This document shows, one piece after another, positions 1-8,285 of a stretch of DNA of 64,000 nucleotides. This stretch comes from an uncultured Halomonas sp. Its GTDB lineage: Bacteria; Pseudomonadota; Gammaproteobacteria; Pseudomonadales; Halomonadaceae. Location of the stretch: positions 1-64,000 of the forward strand of contig NZ_CANLTC010000005.1 of NCBI RefSeq assembly GCF_947493865.1, read 5' to 3'. Positions within the stretch are counted from its first letter, which is position 1. Each line of letters starts with the position of its first letter. A program made the translations under genes and the position numbers. Under the pieces are notes generated by a model. It searched no databases, was not told the origin of the DNA, and saw only the letters and a program-made list of their open reading frames with translations.

Positions 1-35
1 ATGAACTGGGCAATGAGGTCACGTGCTGCCAACAA
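1..35 (-). CDS. possible 5' end of the gene downstream of bioB (partial)
   Basis: Eleven codons are open from a TTG at 35-33 to the window edge. An AGGAG ribosome-binding sequence lies 7 bases upstream of the TTG. The position, 3' of bioB on the same strand, is where another biotin gene such as bioF is often found. The visible peptide is too short to identify, so the product is inferred only from position. No ATG start is available in this frame. Confidence 0.3.
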   Translation of the reverse strand, partial: MLAARDLIAQF

Positions 36-78
36 AGGATAACTCCTGTGGCTCAATCTATCATCCGGGGCCTTACAC

Positions 79-1128
79 TTAGCGAGTAGCGTCGTAGAAA
101 AGTGCGTGATCCGCTACTGGCGGATTAGCTCCAGGGTCAGCGACGACGGGATAATGATTCTCGCTTTTCACCTCTCGCCCCTCGAACCGGATGCCCAACT
201 TGGCGAACAATGCCCGGTCACTCTGGGCCTGAGGGTTGGACGTAGTCAGCAGCCTGTCGCCGTAGAAGATCGAGTTGGCGCCGGCCAGGAAGGCCAAGGC
301 CTGGGTCGACTCACCCATCTCTTCACGACCCGCAGAGAGGCGCACATGACTTCGCGGCATCAGAATGCGCGCCACGGCGATGGCGCGTATGAAATCGAGG
401 GGATCGAGGTCTTCCGCGTCTTCCAGCGGCGTGCCGGGCACCTTGACCAGCATGTTGATGGGCACCGATTCGGGATGCGGCTCGAGATTGGCGAGCTGCT
501 GCAGCAGTGCGGCGCGGTCCCGCGGCGCCTCCCCCATCCCCAGGATGCCGCCGCTGCATACCTTCATGCCGGCCCCGCGCACGTTGCCCAGGGTCTCCAG
601 GCGATCGGCGTAGCTGCGGGTGGTGATGATCTCGCCGTAATACTCAGGCGAGGTATCCAGGTTGTGGTTGTAGTAGTCGAGCCCGGCCGTCGCGAGCTGG
701 CCGGCCTGATCGGCATCGAGCATGCCCAGTGTCATGCAGGTCTCGAGGCCCAGCGCCTTGACCCGGCGCACCATCTCCAGCACAGCGGGCAGATCACGAG
801 ACGTTGGGCGCTTCCAGGCCGCGCCCATGCAGAAACGGCTGGCGCCGGCCTCCCGGGCCGCCTCGGCCTGGGCCACGACCGCCTCGATTTCCAGCAGCTT
901 CTCCTTGTCGAGCCCGGTGGCGTAGTGCCCGGACTGCGGACAGTACTTGCAGTCTTCCGGGCAGGCGCCGGTCTTGATCGACAGCAGCGTCGAGATCTGT
1001 ACCTGGTTGGCATCGAAATGTTGGCGATGCACCTGCTGAGCGCGGAACAGCAGATCGTTGAAGGGCAGATCGAACAGCGCCTCGATTTCATCGAGGCGCC
1101 AGTCGTAACGAAGTGTGGGCTCGGGCAT
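79..1128 (-). CDS. bioB: biotin synthase
   Basis: Radical-SAM enzyme that inserts sulfur into dethiobiotin, the last step of biotin synthesis; cytoplasmic. The 349-aa protein has the usual length. The radical-SAM cluster motif CPEDCKYC is visible (Cys56, Cys60, Cys63), and the conserved YYNHNLDTS and GGILGMGE segments follow. The ATG start is preceded by only a weak AGG and sits at the edge of a BirA-type operator (separate entry), so transcription is probably repressed by biotinyl-AMP-bound BirA. It transcribes towards the window edge, where another bio gene may begin. Identification is very secure. Confidence 0.97.
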   Translation of the reverse strand: MPEPTLRYDWRLDEIEALFDLPFNDLLFRAQQVHRQHFDANQVQISTLLSIKTGACPEDCKYCPQSGHYATGLDKEKLLEIEAVVAQAEAAREAGASRFCMGAAWKRPTSRDLPAVLEMVRRVKALGLETCMTLGMLDADQAGQLATAGLDYYNHNLDTSPEYYGEIITTRSYADRLETLGNVRGAGMKVCSGGILGMGEAPRDRAALLQQLANLEPHPESVPINMLVKVPGTPLEDAEDLDPLDFIRAIAVARILMPRSHVRLSAGREEMGESTQALAFLAGANSIFYGDRLLTTSNPQAQSDRALFAKLGIRFEGREVKSENHYPVVADPGANPPVADHALFYDATR

Positions 1129-1160
1129 TGTTAACCTGAATGATTTATCTAGGTTAACAG
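1128..1160 (-). promoter_or_regulatory. BirA operator of bioB
   Basis: TTGTTAACC at 1128-1136 and GGTTAACAG at 1152-1160 form an inverted repeat with a 15-bp spacer, matching the known BirA box (TTGTTAACC-N14/16-GGTTAACAA). One arm touches the first base of the bioB start codon and covers its weak AGG ribosome-binding sequence. Position and match both support biotin-dependent repression of bioB. Confidence 0.9.
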
Positions 1161-1191
1161 AAGCTAAGGCGCTCGATGGTCAGTGTCAATT

Positions 1192-1581
1192 CTACTCGAC
1201 CAAGCGCCAATCCTTTGCCATGTCCGGCAGGAAGGCTTCCACCGCTGCGGTGGCGACGATATGGGTCGTACCCTGCGCCGGGTCGTCGATATTGAGCCCA
1301 CCCTGCACCGCCTTGACCTCGGCCCTGCCTCGGGGCAGCTCCGCGGCCAGGGCTTGTGTATCGACCTTGTCCGGTTCCTGCACGCCGATGGTGACCTGCA
1401 CCCGCATCAAGGTGTGGTCGTAGCCCAGGGACTTGAACAGCACGATGGAGGAGTGATGCAGGGCGTCCTGAATCGCTCGGCTGGCCGCCTTGGTGTAGTC
1501 GCCGCCGTAAAGATCGTTGCCGGTGCCCATCTCGAGGATGACGCGCTTTTCGCTTGCTTGTTTATCCAATTGTTCAGGCAT
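1192..1581 (-). CDS. Lin0512-family conserved protein (copy 1)
   Basis: A 129-aa soluble protein. I recognise the Lin0512 family by the N-terminal pattern EMGTGNDLYGGDYTKAASRAI and the following DALHHSS. The family has no established function that I can state. The gene overlaps the end of its upstream paralogue by 8 bp, so the two are probably co-transcribed and translationally coupled. The two proteins are clearly related along their whole length, with matching GxGxxxxxxDYTxAAxRAIxDA segments, so they may form a hetero-oligomer (inference). Confidence 0.8.
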   Translation of the reverse strand: MPEQLDKQASEKRVILEMGTGNDLYGGDYTKAASRAIQDALHHSSIVLFKSLGYDHTLMRVQVTIGVQEPDKVDTQALAAELPRGRAEVKAVQGGLNIDDPAQGTTHIVATAAVEAFLPDMAKDWRLVE

Positions 1582-1927
1582 GAGCCGGCTCCATGTCGAA
1601 TGAAACCTTGAGGGCGACGTTGGCGATCACGGTGACGCCGCTTCCATCGGGTCGTGGCACATCGAGCCCGCCCGGCACCACGTTGATCGACGGCTGACCG
1701 TAGGGGAACAGATCCAGCAGAGGCTGTTTGTCTACCGCCTCGGGGTTTTGCACCCCCACCTCCACATCGATGATCATGGCGGTCTTGGGAAAATCGAAAA
1801 GCTCTGCCACGTTCAGCGAGTTGTGCCACAGCGCATCGCGAATCGCCCGGGCCGCCGCCTCGGTATAGTCCTCTCGGCGCAGGGAGGTACCCATGCCGAA
1901 CTCCGTTACTACGCGCTTTTTGGTCAT
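1574..1927 (-). CDS. Lin0512-family conserved protein (copy 2)
   Basis: A 117-aa protein of the Lin0512 family, with EFGMGTSLRREDYTEAAARAI near its N-terminus. The ATG at 1927 was chosen because GGAGAGG lies just upstream; a longer reading to 1987 lacks such a site. It is the first gene of a two-gene unit with the paralogue at 1192-1581 (8-bp overlap). It diverges from the aminopeptidase gene at 2054. Function unknown. Confidence 0.8.
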   Translation of the reverse strand: MTKKRVVTEFGMGTSLRREDYTEAAARAIRDALWHNSLNVAELFDFPKTAMIIDVEVGVQNPEAVDKQPLLDLFPYGQPSINVVPGGLDVPRPDGSGVTVIANVALKVSFDMEPAHA

Positions 1928-2053
1928 ATTACCTCTCCGTGCGATTTCGCTTGAATTCCATATTCCGTAATGTCGGACTTTCAGCACCCTTACGCAAGAA
2001 CATGCCTGCTACAATGCGCATTTGCTGATTTCACGCCGGCCTGGAGTTTTCTC

Positions 2054-3862
2054 ATGTCCCATTCAACGCCTTTTTCTCCCGCCGAACGTCTGGCTGCGCT
2101 GCGCGAGGCCATGCGCAAGCACGGTATCGACGCCTGGTGGCTACCCTCCTCGGACCCGCACAGTTCCGAATACCTGCCGGAACATTGGGAAGGCCGGGCC
2201 TGGCTATCGGGTTTCGATGGCTCCGTGGGCATTCTGACCATCACCCAGGAGGCCGCCGGGCTGTGGGTGGACAGCCGCTACTGGGTTCAGGCAGCACAGC
2301 AGCTCGAAGGCAGCGGCATCGAGCTCAAGAAGCTGCAGCAGGGGCAGGCTCAGGCGCCCATCGAGTGGCTGGCAGAGCAACTGCCTCAGGGCGCGACCCT
2401 GGGCTTCGATGCGGATGTGGTGTCATTGGCTAATGCTAGACGCATGGAAGAGCTGCTGTTGCCTCGGGGCGTCAAGCTGCGCAGCGACCTGGATCTGCTG
2501 GACAGCATCTGGCCGAATCGACCGGCGCTGCCCCAGGCCGAGGTCTACGAACATCCCAAGGAGTACGTGTCCGGCGCCCGGGGCGAACGTCTTTCTGAAT
2601 TGCGCAAGACGCTAAAAGAATCCAGCGCCGATTGGCACCTGCTCTCCACCCTGGATGACATCGCCTGGCTGACCCAGCTGCGCGGCTCGGACGTGGATTT
2701 CAATCCGGTGTTTCTGGCCCACATGCTGATCGGTCAGGACAGCGCCACGCTATTCATAGCCCCGGGCAAGCTCAAAGAAGGCCTGCCCGGGACGCTGCGT
2801 GACGACGGCATCGACATCGCGGATTACGATCAGTGGAAAACGCACCTGGCGAAACTGCCGGCCCAGAACCGAGTGCTGCTCGACGGCGCCAAGGTGAGCC
2901 TGGCCACTGCCCAGGCATTACCCGAGAGCATGACGCTTTATGATGGCATTCAGCCCACAACGCTTGCCAAGAGCCGCAAGAGCGAAAGCGACATCGCCCA
3001 CGTGCGCCGTACCATGGAAGAGGACGGCGCGGCGCTGTGCGAGTTCTTCGCCGAGTTCGAGGCGGCGCTTGAGCGGGGCGAGACGCCCACGGAACTCGAT
3101 GTGGATGAACGGTTGACCGCCCAACGGGCCAAGCGCGAAGGATTCGTGTGCCAAAGCTTCGGCACCATCGCCGCCTTCAACGAAAACGGCGCCCTGCCCC
3201 ACTATCACGCCACGGAGAAGGCCCACGCCACCATCAAGGGCGATGGCTTGCTGCTGATCGATTCCGGCGGTCAATATTACGGCGGCACCACGGACATCAC
3301 CCGGGTCATTCCCATCGGCGAGATCAGCACCGCCCAGCGCGAGGATTTCACCCGCGTGCTCAAGGGCACCATCGCGCTGTCGCGCATTCACTTCCCTGAC
3401 GGTATTGCCTCGCCCAAGCTCGACGCCGTCGCCCGGGCGCCACTGTGGTCCTCGGGCCGCGATTACGGCCACGGCACCGGCCATGGCGTGGGCTATTTCC
3501 TCAACGTTCACGAAGGGCCACAAGTGATCGCCTACTCCGCCACGGCCACCGAGCACAACGCCATGCGCGAAGGCATGATCACCTCCATCGAACCGGGGGT
3601 CTATCGCCCGGGCAAATGGGGCGTGCGTATCGAGAACCTGGTGGTCAACCGTCGCGCGCCGGAAAGCGAGTTCGGCGACTTCCTGCGCTTCGAGACCTTG
3701 ACGCTGTGCCCCATCGACACCCGTTGCATCGACCGTGACCTGCTCGATCAATCGGAGATCGACTGGCTCAACGCCTATCATAAGGAAGTGCACGAGCGGC
3801 TTGCGCCCAAACTGAGCGAGACGGCCAGGAAGTGGCTGAAAGAACGGACCGAGGCCATCTAA
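2054..3862 (+). CDS. M24-family Xaa-Pro aminopeptidase (three-domain aminopeptidase P type)
   Basis: Dinuclear-metal peptidase that removes an N-terminal residue preceding proline; expected in the cytoplasm. The 602-aa length fits the long three-domain aminopeptidase P subgroup, with two creatinase-type N-terminal domains before the catalytic pita-bread domain. The five metal ligands can be placed: two Asp in LLIDSGGQYYGGTTDITRV, His in HGTGHGVGYF, Glu in SIEPGVY and Glu in RIENLVV. The start at 2054 is preceded by GGAG at a good distance; an upstream in-frame ATG at 1970 has no comparable site and would add a tail unlike the family. It appears monocistronic. Confidence 0.93.
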   Translation: MSHSTPFSPAERLAALREAMRKHGIDAWWLPSSDPHSSEYLPEHWEGRAWLSGFDGSVGILTITQEAAGLWVDSRYWVQAAQQLEGSGIELKKLQQGQAQAPIEWLAEQLPQGATLGFDADVVSLANARRMEELLLPRGVKLRSDLDLLDSIWPNRPALPQAEVYEHPKEYVSGARGERLSELRKTLKESSADWHLLSTLDDIAWLTQLRGSDVDFNPVFLAHMLIGQDSATLFIAPGKLKEGLPGTLRDDGIDIADYDQWKTHLAKLPAQNRVLLDGAKVSLATAQALPESMTLYDGIQPTTLAKSRKSESDIAHVRRTMEEDGAALCEFFAEFEAALERGETPTELDVDERLTAQRAKREGFVCQSFGTIAAFNENGALPHYHATEKAHATIKGDGLLLIDSGGQYYGGTTDITRVIPIGEISTAQREDFTRVLKGTIALSRIHFPDGIASPKLDAVARAPLWSSGRDYGHGTGHGVGYFLNVHEGPQVIAYSATATEHNAMREGMITSIEPGVYRPGKWGVRIENLVVNRRAPESEFGDFLRFETLTLCPIDTRCIDRDLLDQSEIDWLNAYHKEVHERLAPKLSETARKWLKERTEAI

Positions 3863-4006
3863 GTTGACTAAGGATGCTGTTGATGGCCCCGCTGCTACCG
3901 AGCCAAATGCTGTCGTCATTTTCTGCGCCCAAGAGCACCAGGTTTTTGCTTGTAAAAAGCATGCACAATACTTATATTTGAATGCACATTGACTACGTTT
4001 TGCTAT

Positions 4007-4022
4007 ATTTTGCATACAAAAT
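4007..4022. promoter_or_regulatory. probable operator/promoter of the toxin-antitoxin pair
   Basis: ATTTTG-CATA-CAAAAT is an inverted repeat with 6-bp arms, 14 bp before the antitoxin start. A TTGACT -35-like element at 3989-3994 lies 18 bp before CATACA, so the repeat would overlap the -10 region. This is the usual placement for autorepression by an antitoxin. It is inferred from sequence only. Confidence 0.55.
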
Positions 4023-4035
4023 AAGGTAACGAGCC

Positions 4036-4290
4036 ATGAGCATGATGACGGTCAGGAATATTCCTGAGGATGTACACAGCGCCATAAAAGCAAGGGCCAG
4101 GCGGCATAATCGCAGCGCGGAAGCTGAGGTCCGGGCCATTCTGGAAGAGATCACACAGTCGGAAAGGAGCCTTCTCATGGGGGACGCCTTGGCGGAACTG
4201 GGGCGCAAGATCGGACTGACCAATGAGGATTTCGCTGCACTTGAACAAGTGCGCGGAAAAACACCGGCAGAGCCGATGAGTTTTGAATGA
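4036..4290 (+). CDS. FitA/VapB-like ribbon-helix-helix antitoxin
   Basis: An 84-aa protein. Its N-terminus (MTVRNIPEDVHSAIKARARRHNRSAEAEVRAIL) is typical of Arc/MetJ-type ribbon-helix-helix antitoxins of the FitA family. The N-terminal half should bind DNA as a dimer and the C-terminal tail should neutralise the partner toxin. The stop overlaps the toxin start by 4 bp (ATGA), so translation is coupled. An inverted repeat and promoter-like elements lie directly upstream. An ATG two codons further in (4042) is an alternative start. Confidence 0.88.
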   Translation: MSMMTVRNIPEDVHSAIKARARRHNRSAEAEVRAILEEITQSERSLLMGDALAELGRKIGLTNEDFAALEQVRGKTPAEPMSFE

Positions 4291-4715
4291 TCCTGCTGGA
4301 TACCAACGTCGTTTCCGAGGCGATGAAGCCGGAGCCTCATCCGGTCGTAAGGGCATGGCTCAATGCTCAGGCTTCTGATGTACTTTATCTTTCCAGTGTT
4401 ACGCTGGCTGAGCTGTCGTTTGGTATTGCGGCCCTGCCCAATGGCAAACGCAAGGATATGCTGTGTATTGCCCGGGATGGGCTCATGACGCTTTTCGAGG
4501 GGCGCATTCTGCCCTTCGACTCAGCCGCCGCATACCAGTATGCCGAACTAGCTGTTGCTGCCAGATCTGCCGGGCGGGGCTTTCCGATACCGGATGGCTA
4601 TATTGCGGCTATTGCGGTATCACAAGGCTTGCAGGTTGCATCTCGCGACACGGCCCCGTTTGAAGCGGCCAACATCGAGGTGATCAATCCGTGGCAATGG
4701 AAAAGTAGCGCCTGA
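4287..4715 (+). CDS. FitB/VapC-like PIN-domain toxin
   Basis: A 142-aa PIN-domain protein, probably an Mg-dependent RNase whose activity is blocked by the adjacent antitoxin. The first acidic residue is in LLDTNVVSEAMK. Further acidic positions are visible in VTLAELSFG, in PDGYIAAIA and in ASRDTAPF. The length suits the FitB/VapC family. It is translated from an ATGA overlap with the antitoxin. The gene ends at the edge of a decayed BLUF gene on the other strand, so the pair may have arrived with the event that damaged that gene (inference). Confidence 0.88.
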   Translation: MILLDTNVVSEAMKPEPHPVVRAWLNAQASDVLYLSSVTLAELSFGIAALPNGKRKDMLCIARDGLMTLFEGRILPFDSAAAYQYAELAVAARSAGRGFPIPDGYIAAIAVSQGLQVASRDTAPFEAANIEVINPWQWKSSA

Positions 4716-4867
4716 GGCTACCAACTCTCACCCGCTCGGCTTCATCCAGATGCATGCGCAGCAGTTGATACACCGTATCTATCGCTGATCTCTTCCTGCA
4801 GTCTGTGATCGCCGCCGGTGATGTTGTTGCGACTCAGATAAACGAGCCGGTAAAGCGTATTGTTCAC
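4713..4867 (-). pseudogene. remnant of a BLUF blue-light photoreceptor gene
   Basis: A GTG at 4867 with a strong AAGGAG upstream opens a 41-codon frame. It begins NNTLYRLVYLSRN, the signature start of BLUF flavin-binding domains, including the conserved Tyr. After about 28 residues the reading becomes unlike the family and stops at 4742. Another frame just downstream reads DTVYQLLRMHLDEAERVRV, which could be the C-terminal end. Most of the domain (normally about 95 residues) is missing, consistent with an internal deletion. It lies 18 bp after the GGDEF-EAL gene on the same strand, so it was probably its operon partner. Confidence 0.65.
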
Positions 4868-4885
4868 GTGTACTGGCTCCTTCAA

Positions 4886-6538
4886 TCATGAAACGGGCAT
4901 AGGGGAGGCGGTTTGCGTCGAGCGCATGAAATGCGCGATGTTTTCAGGGGCCATGGGCTTGGCGATGTAATAGCCCTGGGCGGTGGTACAGCCACCCCGT
5001 GCAAGATCCTTGTACTGGTCGAGTGTCTCCACCCCTTCGGCGATAGTCTTCATGCCCAGGCTCGTACCCATGGCAAGTATGGCCTCCATCAACGCTTTTG
5101 CCCGGGGCGTCTGATTTGCCTGAATGAAGGACTTGTCGATCTTGAGCTTGCTGAAAGGGAAGCTGCTGAGATGGCTCAAGGAGGCGTAGCCCGTACCGAA
5201 ATCGTCCATGGCAATAGCCACGCCCATCTTCTTGATGGCCCACAGACGTTGCATCACCTCCTCGGTATTGTGCATGAGGGTACTTTCGGTGATCTCGACT
5301 TCAAGGCGCTGCGGGGCCAGGCCACTTGCCTGAAGCGCCTCGCGCACGACGGTAACGATGTGATCGTCATTGAACTGAAGCGGCGATACATTCACCGCCA
5401 CGATCTGCTTGCCTTCCCAGGTGGTCGCCTGCTGACAAGCGGTACGCATTACCCATTCACCGATGGCATGAATCTCACCGAGTTCCTCCGCCAAGGGTAT
5501 GAAATCCACCGGCGAGACCCGCCCGCGAACCGGATGATCCCAGCGGATCAGGGCTTCGAAACCGCTGATGCTATCGTCCGAGAGGGATTTCTGTGGCTGG
5601 TACAGCAACGAAAACTGGCGCAGACATAGAGCGCGGCGAAGGTCCAGCTCGAGATTGCAACGCTCGAGCGCACTGGATTCCAGATTCGATTCGAAGAAGC
5701 AGTAGCGCGAACGGCCCAGACGCTTGGCCTCGTAGAGCGCCAGTTCCGCATGCTTGAGCAGCTCCTGGGGATCGCTAGTGCCTTGACCAAGCACCGCGAC
5801 GCCAATACTCACACCGCTATTGATCTGCTGACCGTCGATAAGAAAAGGGCGCTGCAGGAGCTCTACCAAGCGCTCGGCAACCGTCTGTGCACCGTCGGGT
5901 TGCTTACTCTGTGTCTGCAGGATGACGAACTCGTCGCCCCCCAGTCGAATCAGAGTATCGTTGCTGCGTATCGCCGAGCGCATGCGCTTGGCCGCAAGGG
6001 TCAATAACGTGTCCCCCGTTGCATGACCCCAGGTATCGTTGACCTGCTTGAAACGATCCATATCAAGCAGAACGACGGCGCTTCCCGCGCTTTCCTCTCC
6101 AATATCGCACAGATCCTGGATGTACTTGTCATACATCGTCCGATTGGCAAGTCCCGTCAACGCATCGAGTTGCGCAATGACATTGCGAGGCGCATCCGAC
6201 ATCGGCCAATCATCGATGACCATGACGATGCGCCGTCCTTCCCGGCGGTCGTCCAGATATAGGGTCGTGGTAATGTTTTCCGCGACCCTCAGGCTCACCA
6301 CCGAACTCCCCGAGCCATGTATGTGATCTTCGAGGGTGTGCCGCTCCTGTTCGCTTGCGCTATGGGTCCAGGACGATAGCGGCGAAGTGCCGATCAGAGG
6401 CGTCGAGTCGGCAAGGCGAAGTTGCGTCGCAAATGCGGCGTTGGCGTACACCACGCTATTCTGCTCATCGAGAATGGCAATACCCGCCGCGGCTGCGTCG
6501 ACACTTTCGGCAAGCATTGCTGGGCTCCCTCTCTCCAT
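4886..6538 (-). CDS. PAS-GGDEF-EAL cyclic-di-GMP signalling protein
   Basis: A 550-aa protein with three parts: an N-terminal PAS-like sensor (AGIAILDEQNSVVYANAAFA, about residues 15-110), a diguanylate cyclase domain and a c-di-GMP phosphodiesterase domain. The cyclase active site is intact (RLGGDEF), and an RxxD inhibitory site (RSND) stands five residues before it. The EAL domain keeps GFEALIRW, ITESTLMHN, DDFGTGYASL and KIDKSF, so both activities are plausible. No transmembrane segment is evident. The start has GAGG upstream. A damaged BLUF gene follows on the same strand, suggesting a former light input. Confidence 0.95.
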   Translation of the reverse strand: MERGSPAMLAESVDAAAAGIAILDEQNSVVYANAAFATQLRLADSTPLIGTSPLSSWTHSASEQERHTLEDHIHGSGSSVVSLRVAENITTTLYLDDRREGRRIVMVIDDWPMSDAPRNVIAQLDALTGLANRTMYDKYIQDLCDIGEESAGSAVVLLDMDRFKQVNDTWGHATGDTLLTLAAKRMRSAIRSNDTLIRLGGDEFVILQTQSKQPDGAQTVAERLVELLQRPFLIDGQQINSGVSIGVAVLGQGTSDPQELLKHAELALYEAKRLGRSRYCFFESNLESSALERCNLELDLRRALCLRQFSLLYQPQKSLSDDSISGFEALIRWDHPVRGRVSPVDFIPLAEELGEIHAIGEWVMRTACQQATTWEGKQIVAVNVSPLQFNDDHIVTVVREALQASGLAPQRLEVEITESTLMHNTEEVMQRLWAIKKMGVAIAMDDFGTGYASLSHLSSFPFSKLKIDKSFIQANQTPRAKALMEAILAMGTSLGMKTIAEGVETLDQYKDLARGGCTTAQGYYIAKPMAPENIAHFMRSTQTASPMPVS

Positions 6539-6631
6539 CCCGGTTACCTCATGGATTCATTTACTGCGGTGTCGCCGCCTTTGCGATGAGTATCGGCAGC
6601 AATGAGATTTCCTTAAGGAGGGGGACCGATC

Positions 6632-6769
6632 ATGTCTACAGCACACCAGGCCATTTTGATCATTCGCTATTATTTTTGCCTTCAACGGCAACGAGCCCTT
6701 GACTCACTGGATGATGTCACCCACATAGTGAAAGGTGAGAGACAAACATCAACGGAGAGATGCCCATGA
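6632..6769 (+). CDS. small ORF, 45 aa, unknown function
   Basis: The frame starts at an ATG preceded by an unusually strong AAGGAGGGGG and encodes a 45-aa peptide beginning MSTAHQAILIIRYYFCLQRQ. Its stop overlaps the start of the next small ORF in an ATGA arrangement, typical of coupled genes. No family is recognised. The strong ribosome-binding site and coupling are the only evidence that it is real. Confidence 0.5.
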   Translation: MSTAHQAILIIRYYFCLQRQRALDSLDDVTHIVKGERQTSTERCP

Positions 6770-6909
6770 GACGCTATATTTTTGCAGCAGTGGCCAACTG
6801 GCTCAGAAAACCCGCGAACAGGGAAAAAGCGAAGCATCATGCAAGACAGGCCTGGAGCAAGTATCAAAACCGTAACAAGGGGCCTAATCACGACCCGAAT
6901 CGGAGATGA
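6766..6909 (+). CDS. small basic protein, 47 aa, unknown function
   Basis: A 47-aa, strongly basic peptide (MRRYIFAAVANWLRKPANR..., ending NHDPNRR) with GGAGAG upstream of the ATG. It overlaps the preceding small ORF by 4 bp. The first third is amphipathic or hydrophobic and the rest is rich in Lys, Arg and His, suggesting interaction with nucleic acid or membrane (inference). A bidirectional terminator follows. Confidence 0.6.
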   Translation: MRRYIFAAVANWLRKPANREKAKHHARQAWSKYQNRNKGPNHDPNRR

Positions 6910-6952
6910 GGGGTTCACGAGGCATGCTTCCGCACGCTTTTTATGGTCAACA

Positions 6953-6992
6953 AAAAACCGCCGCTCGGCATGACCCGTAAGCGGCGGTTTTT
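6953..6992. terminator. bidirectional intrinsic terminator
   Basis: AAAAACCGCCGC (6953-6964) pairs with GCGGCGGTTTTT (6981-6992) across a 16-base loop, giving U-runs on both strands. It would end transcription of the small-ORF pair from the left and of tRNA-Arg from the right. Confidence 0.85.
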
Positions 6993-7003
6993 ACTGTTCT
7001 TTT

Positions 7004-7080
7004 TGGCCCGCCCTATAGGATTCGAACCTATGACCTTTGCCTCCGGAGGGCAACGCTCTATCCAGCTGAGCTAAGGGCGG
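7004..7080 (-). tRNA. tRNA-Arg (anticodon CCG)
   Basis: Read on the minus strand, the acceptor arms CCGCCCT (5') and AGGGCGG (3') pair fully. The anticodon arm is TTGCC-CTCCGGA-GGCAA with CCG at the anticodon position, and the T arm is ATAGG-TTCGAAT-CCTAT. The 3' CCA (complement of 7004-7006) is encoded. It reads the CGG codon. A terminator hairpin lies immediately downstream. Confidence 0.96.
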
Positions 7081-7288
7081 ATACTGCGACATGAGCGCGC
7101 AGCTGACGCGCAGTATCCTACCCGCCCACCCGCTTGCTGTCCAGCCGTTACGGGCACTTGCCGATATGACCTGGCGTTATATTGACCATGGCGCGACGCG
7201 ACGAATTTTCCTGCCCCTCCGGTTACCGCTATACTGACGGCCTTGGCGCCGAGCCGATTTACTGACAAGACCGTGAGAGGTGGTAAGA

Positions 7289-8185
7289 GTGCAATTCAAA
7301 AAAACGATCATGGGGACTTTGGCCATCCTCGGCTTGGCTGCCGGTGTGGCTTCAGCCCAGGATGACAACATGTCAAAGGAAGCCATTGCAGAGCGACTCA
7401 AGCCGGTAGGTGAGCTATGCCTGCAGGGTGATGATTGCGGCGGTGCTGGTGCGGCACCGGCAGCAGCCGTTGCCGACAGTGGCGGCGGTGGCAAGTCCGG
7501 CGAAGAGATCTATAACAGCGTATGCATGGCCTGCCACTCTACCGGCGCCGCTGGCGCACCGATTCGCGGTGAAGAGGCCGACTGGTCAGACCGTGTATCC
7601 AAGGGCTTCGATACCCTGCTGAGCCACTCCATAAACGGCTTCAACGCCATGCCCGCACGAGGCGGCAACCCGAATCTCTCCGATGACGAAATGTACGCCG
7701 TCACCGCTTACATGGTCGAACCGGTCATGGAGGTTCCCGCTCAGGAAGGTGGCGGTGCCGCTGCCTCCGATAAGGGTGGCGAACAAGCGGCCAGTGCCGA
7801 TAGCGATACAGGCACAGAAGAGAACCAGCAGCAATCCCAGCAAAGCATGGCTCAGAACGACACCAGCGATGACGCCAGCGCGAATGGCGAGCAAGGCGGC
7901 ACGACCGAGACTGCCGCCGCTGGCGATGCAGGCGGCTCCGATCTGCCCGGTGCCGACAAGATTGCTACCTGCGTGGCCTGTCATGGGCAGGATGGCAAGG
8001 GCACCTCGCCGATGTATCCCAATCTAGCCGGTCAGAACGACACTTATCTGGAAAACGCCTTGAAAGCCTATCGCGCCGGCGAGCGTGAAGGTGGCATGTC
8101 CTCGGTCATGACGCCGATGGCGGCAGGGCTTTCCGATGAAGACATCGTCGATATCGCCGAGTACTACAGCCAGCAGACGCCGTAA
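7289..8185 (+). CDS. periplasmic diheme cytochrome c (c5-like plus class I domain)
   Basis: A 298-aa electron carrier. A signal peptide ends near ASA|QDD (about residue 23), so the protein is exported. The first heme site CMACH (residues 79-83) sits in a c5-like domain with a distal GFNAMPARGG Met loop. An acidic, Gln/Ala/Gly-rich low-complexity linker (about residues 140-215) follows. The second heme site CVACH (228-232) has SVMTPMAAGLSDEDI as the Met-ligand region. The GTG at 7289 was chosen because AGAGG lies 8 bases upstream. The acidic linker fits a halophilic or halotolerant host. A partner oxidase cannot be identified here. Confidence 0.92.
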   Translation: MQFKKTIMGTLAILGLAAGVASAQDDNMSKEAIAERLKPVGELCLQGDDCGGAGAAPAAAVADSGGGGKSGEEIYNSVCMACHSTGAAGAPIRGEEADWSDRVSKGFDTLLSHSINGFNAMPARGGNPNLSDDEMYAVTAYMVEPVMEVPAQEGGGAAASDKGGEQAASADSDTGTEENQQQSQQSMAQNDTSDDASANGEQGGTTETAAAGDAGGSDLPGADKIATCVACHGQDGKGTSPMYPNLAGQNDTYLENALKAYRAGEREGGMSSVMTPMAAGLSDEDIVDIAEYYSQQTP

Positions 8186-8213
8186 TTCCGCACTGTTATT
8201 GAGACTCGAAACA

Positions 8214-8245
8214 CGCCTCGGATGCCAGCAATGGTGTCCGAGGCG
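8214..8245. terminator. stem-loop terminator between cytochrome c and rep
   Basis: CGCCTCGGA (8214-8222) and TCCGAGGCG (8237-8245) form a 9-bp stem with a 14-base loop, followed on the plus strand by TTTGCGTT. It lies between convergent genes and probably serves both. The T-run is imperfect. Confidence 0.65.
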
Positions 8246-8285
8246 TTTGCGTTATCTAGAATTTGCCAACCATTGAATCAACTAA

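Noticed and set aside
106..1134. Long plus-strand open frame (342 codons) across bioB
   Set aside because: It is the antisense shadow of a GC-rich gene. It has no ribosome-binding site, its composition is low-complexity, and bioB on the other strand is unmistakable.
3868..3999. 43-codon TTG-started frame after the aminopeptidase gene
   Set aside because: No ribosome-binding site and no recognisable family; it overlaps the promoter-like elements of the toxin-antitoxin pair.
2918..4015. Long minus-strand open frame opposite the M24 aminopeptidase
   Set aside because: Shadow frame. The metal-ligand motifs of the peptidase are on the plus strand.
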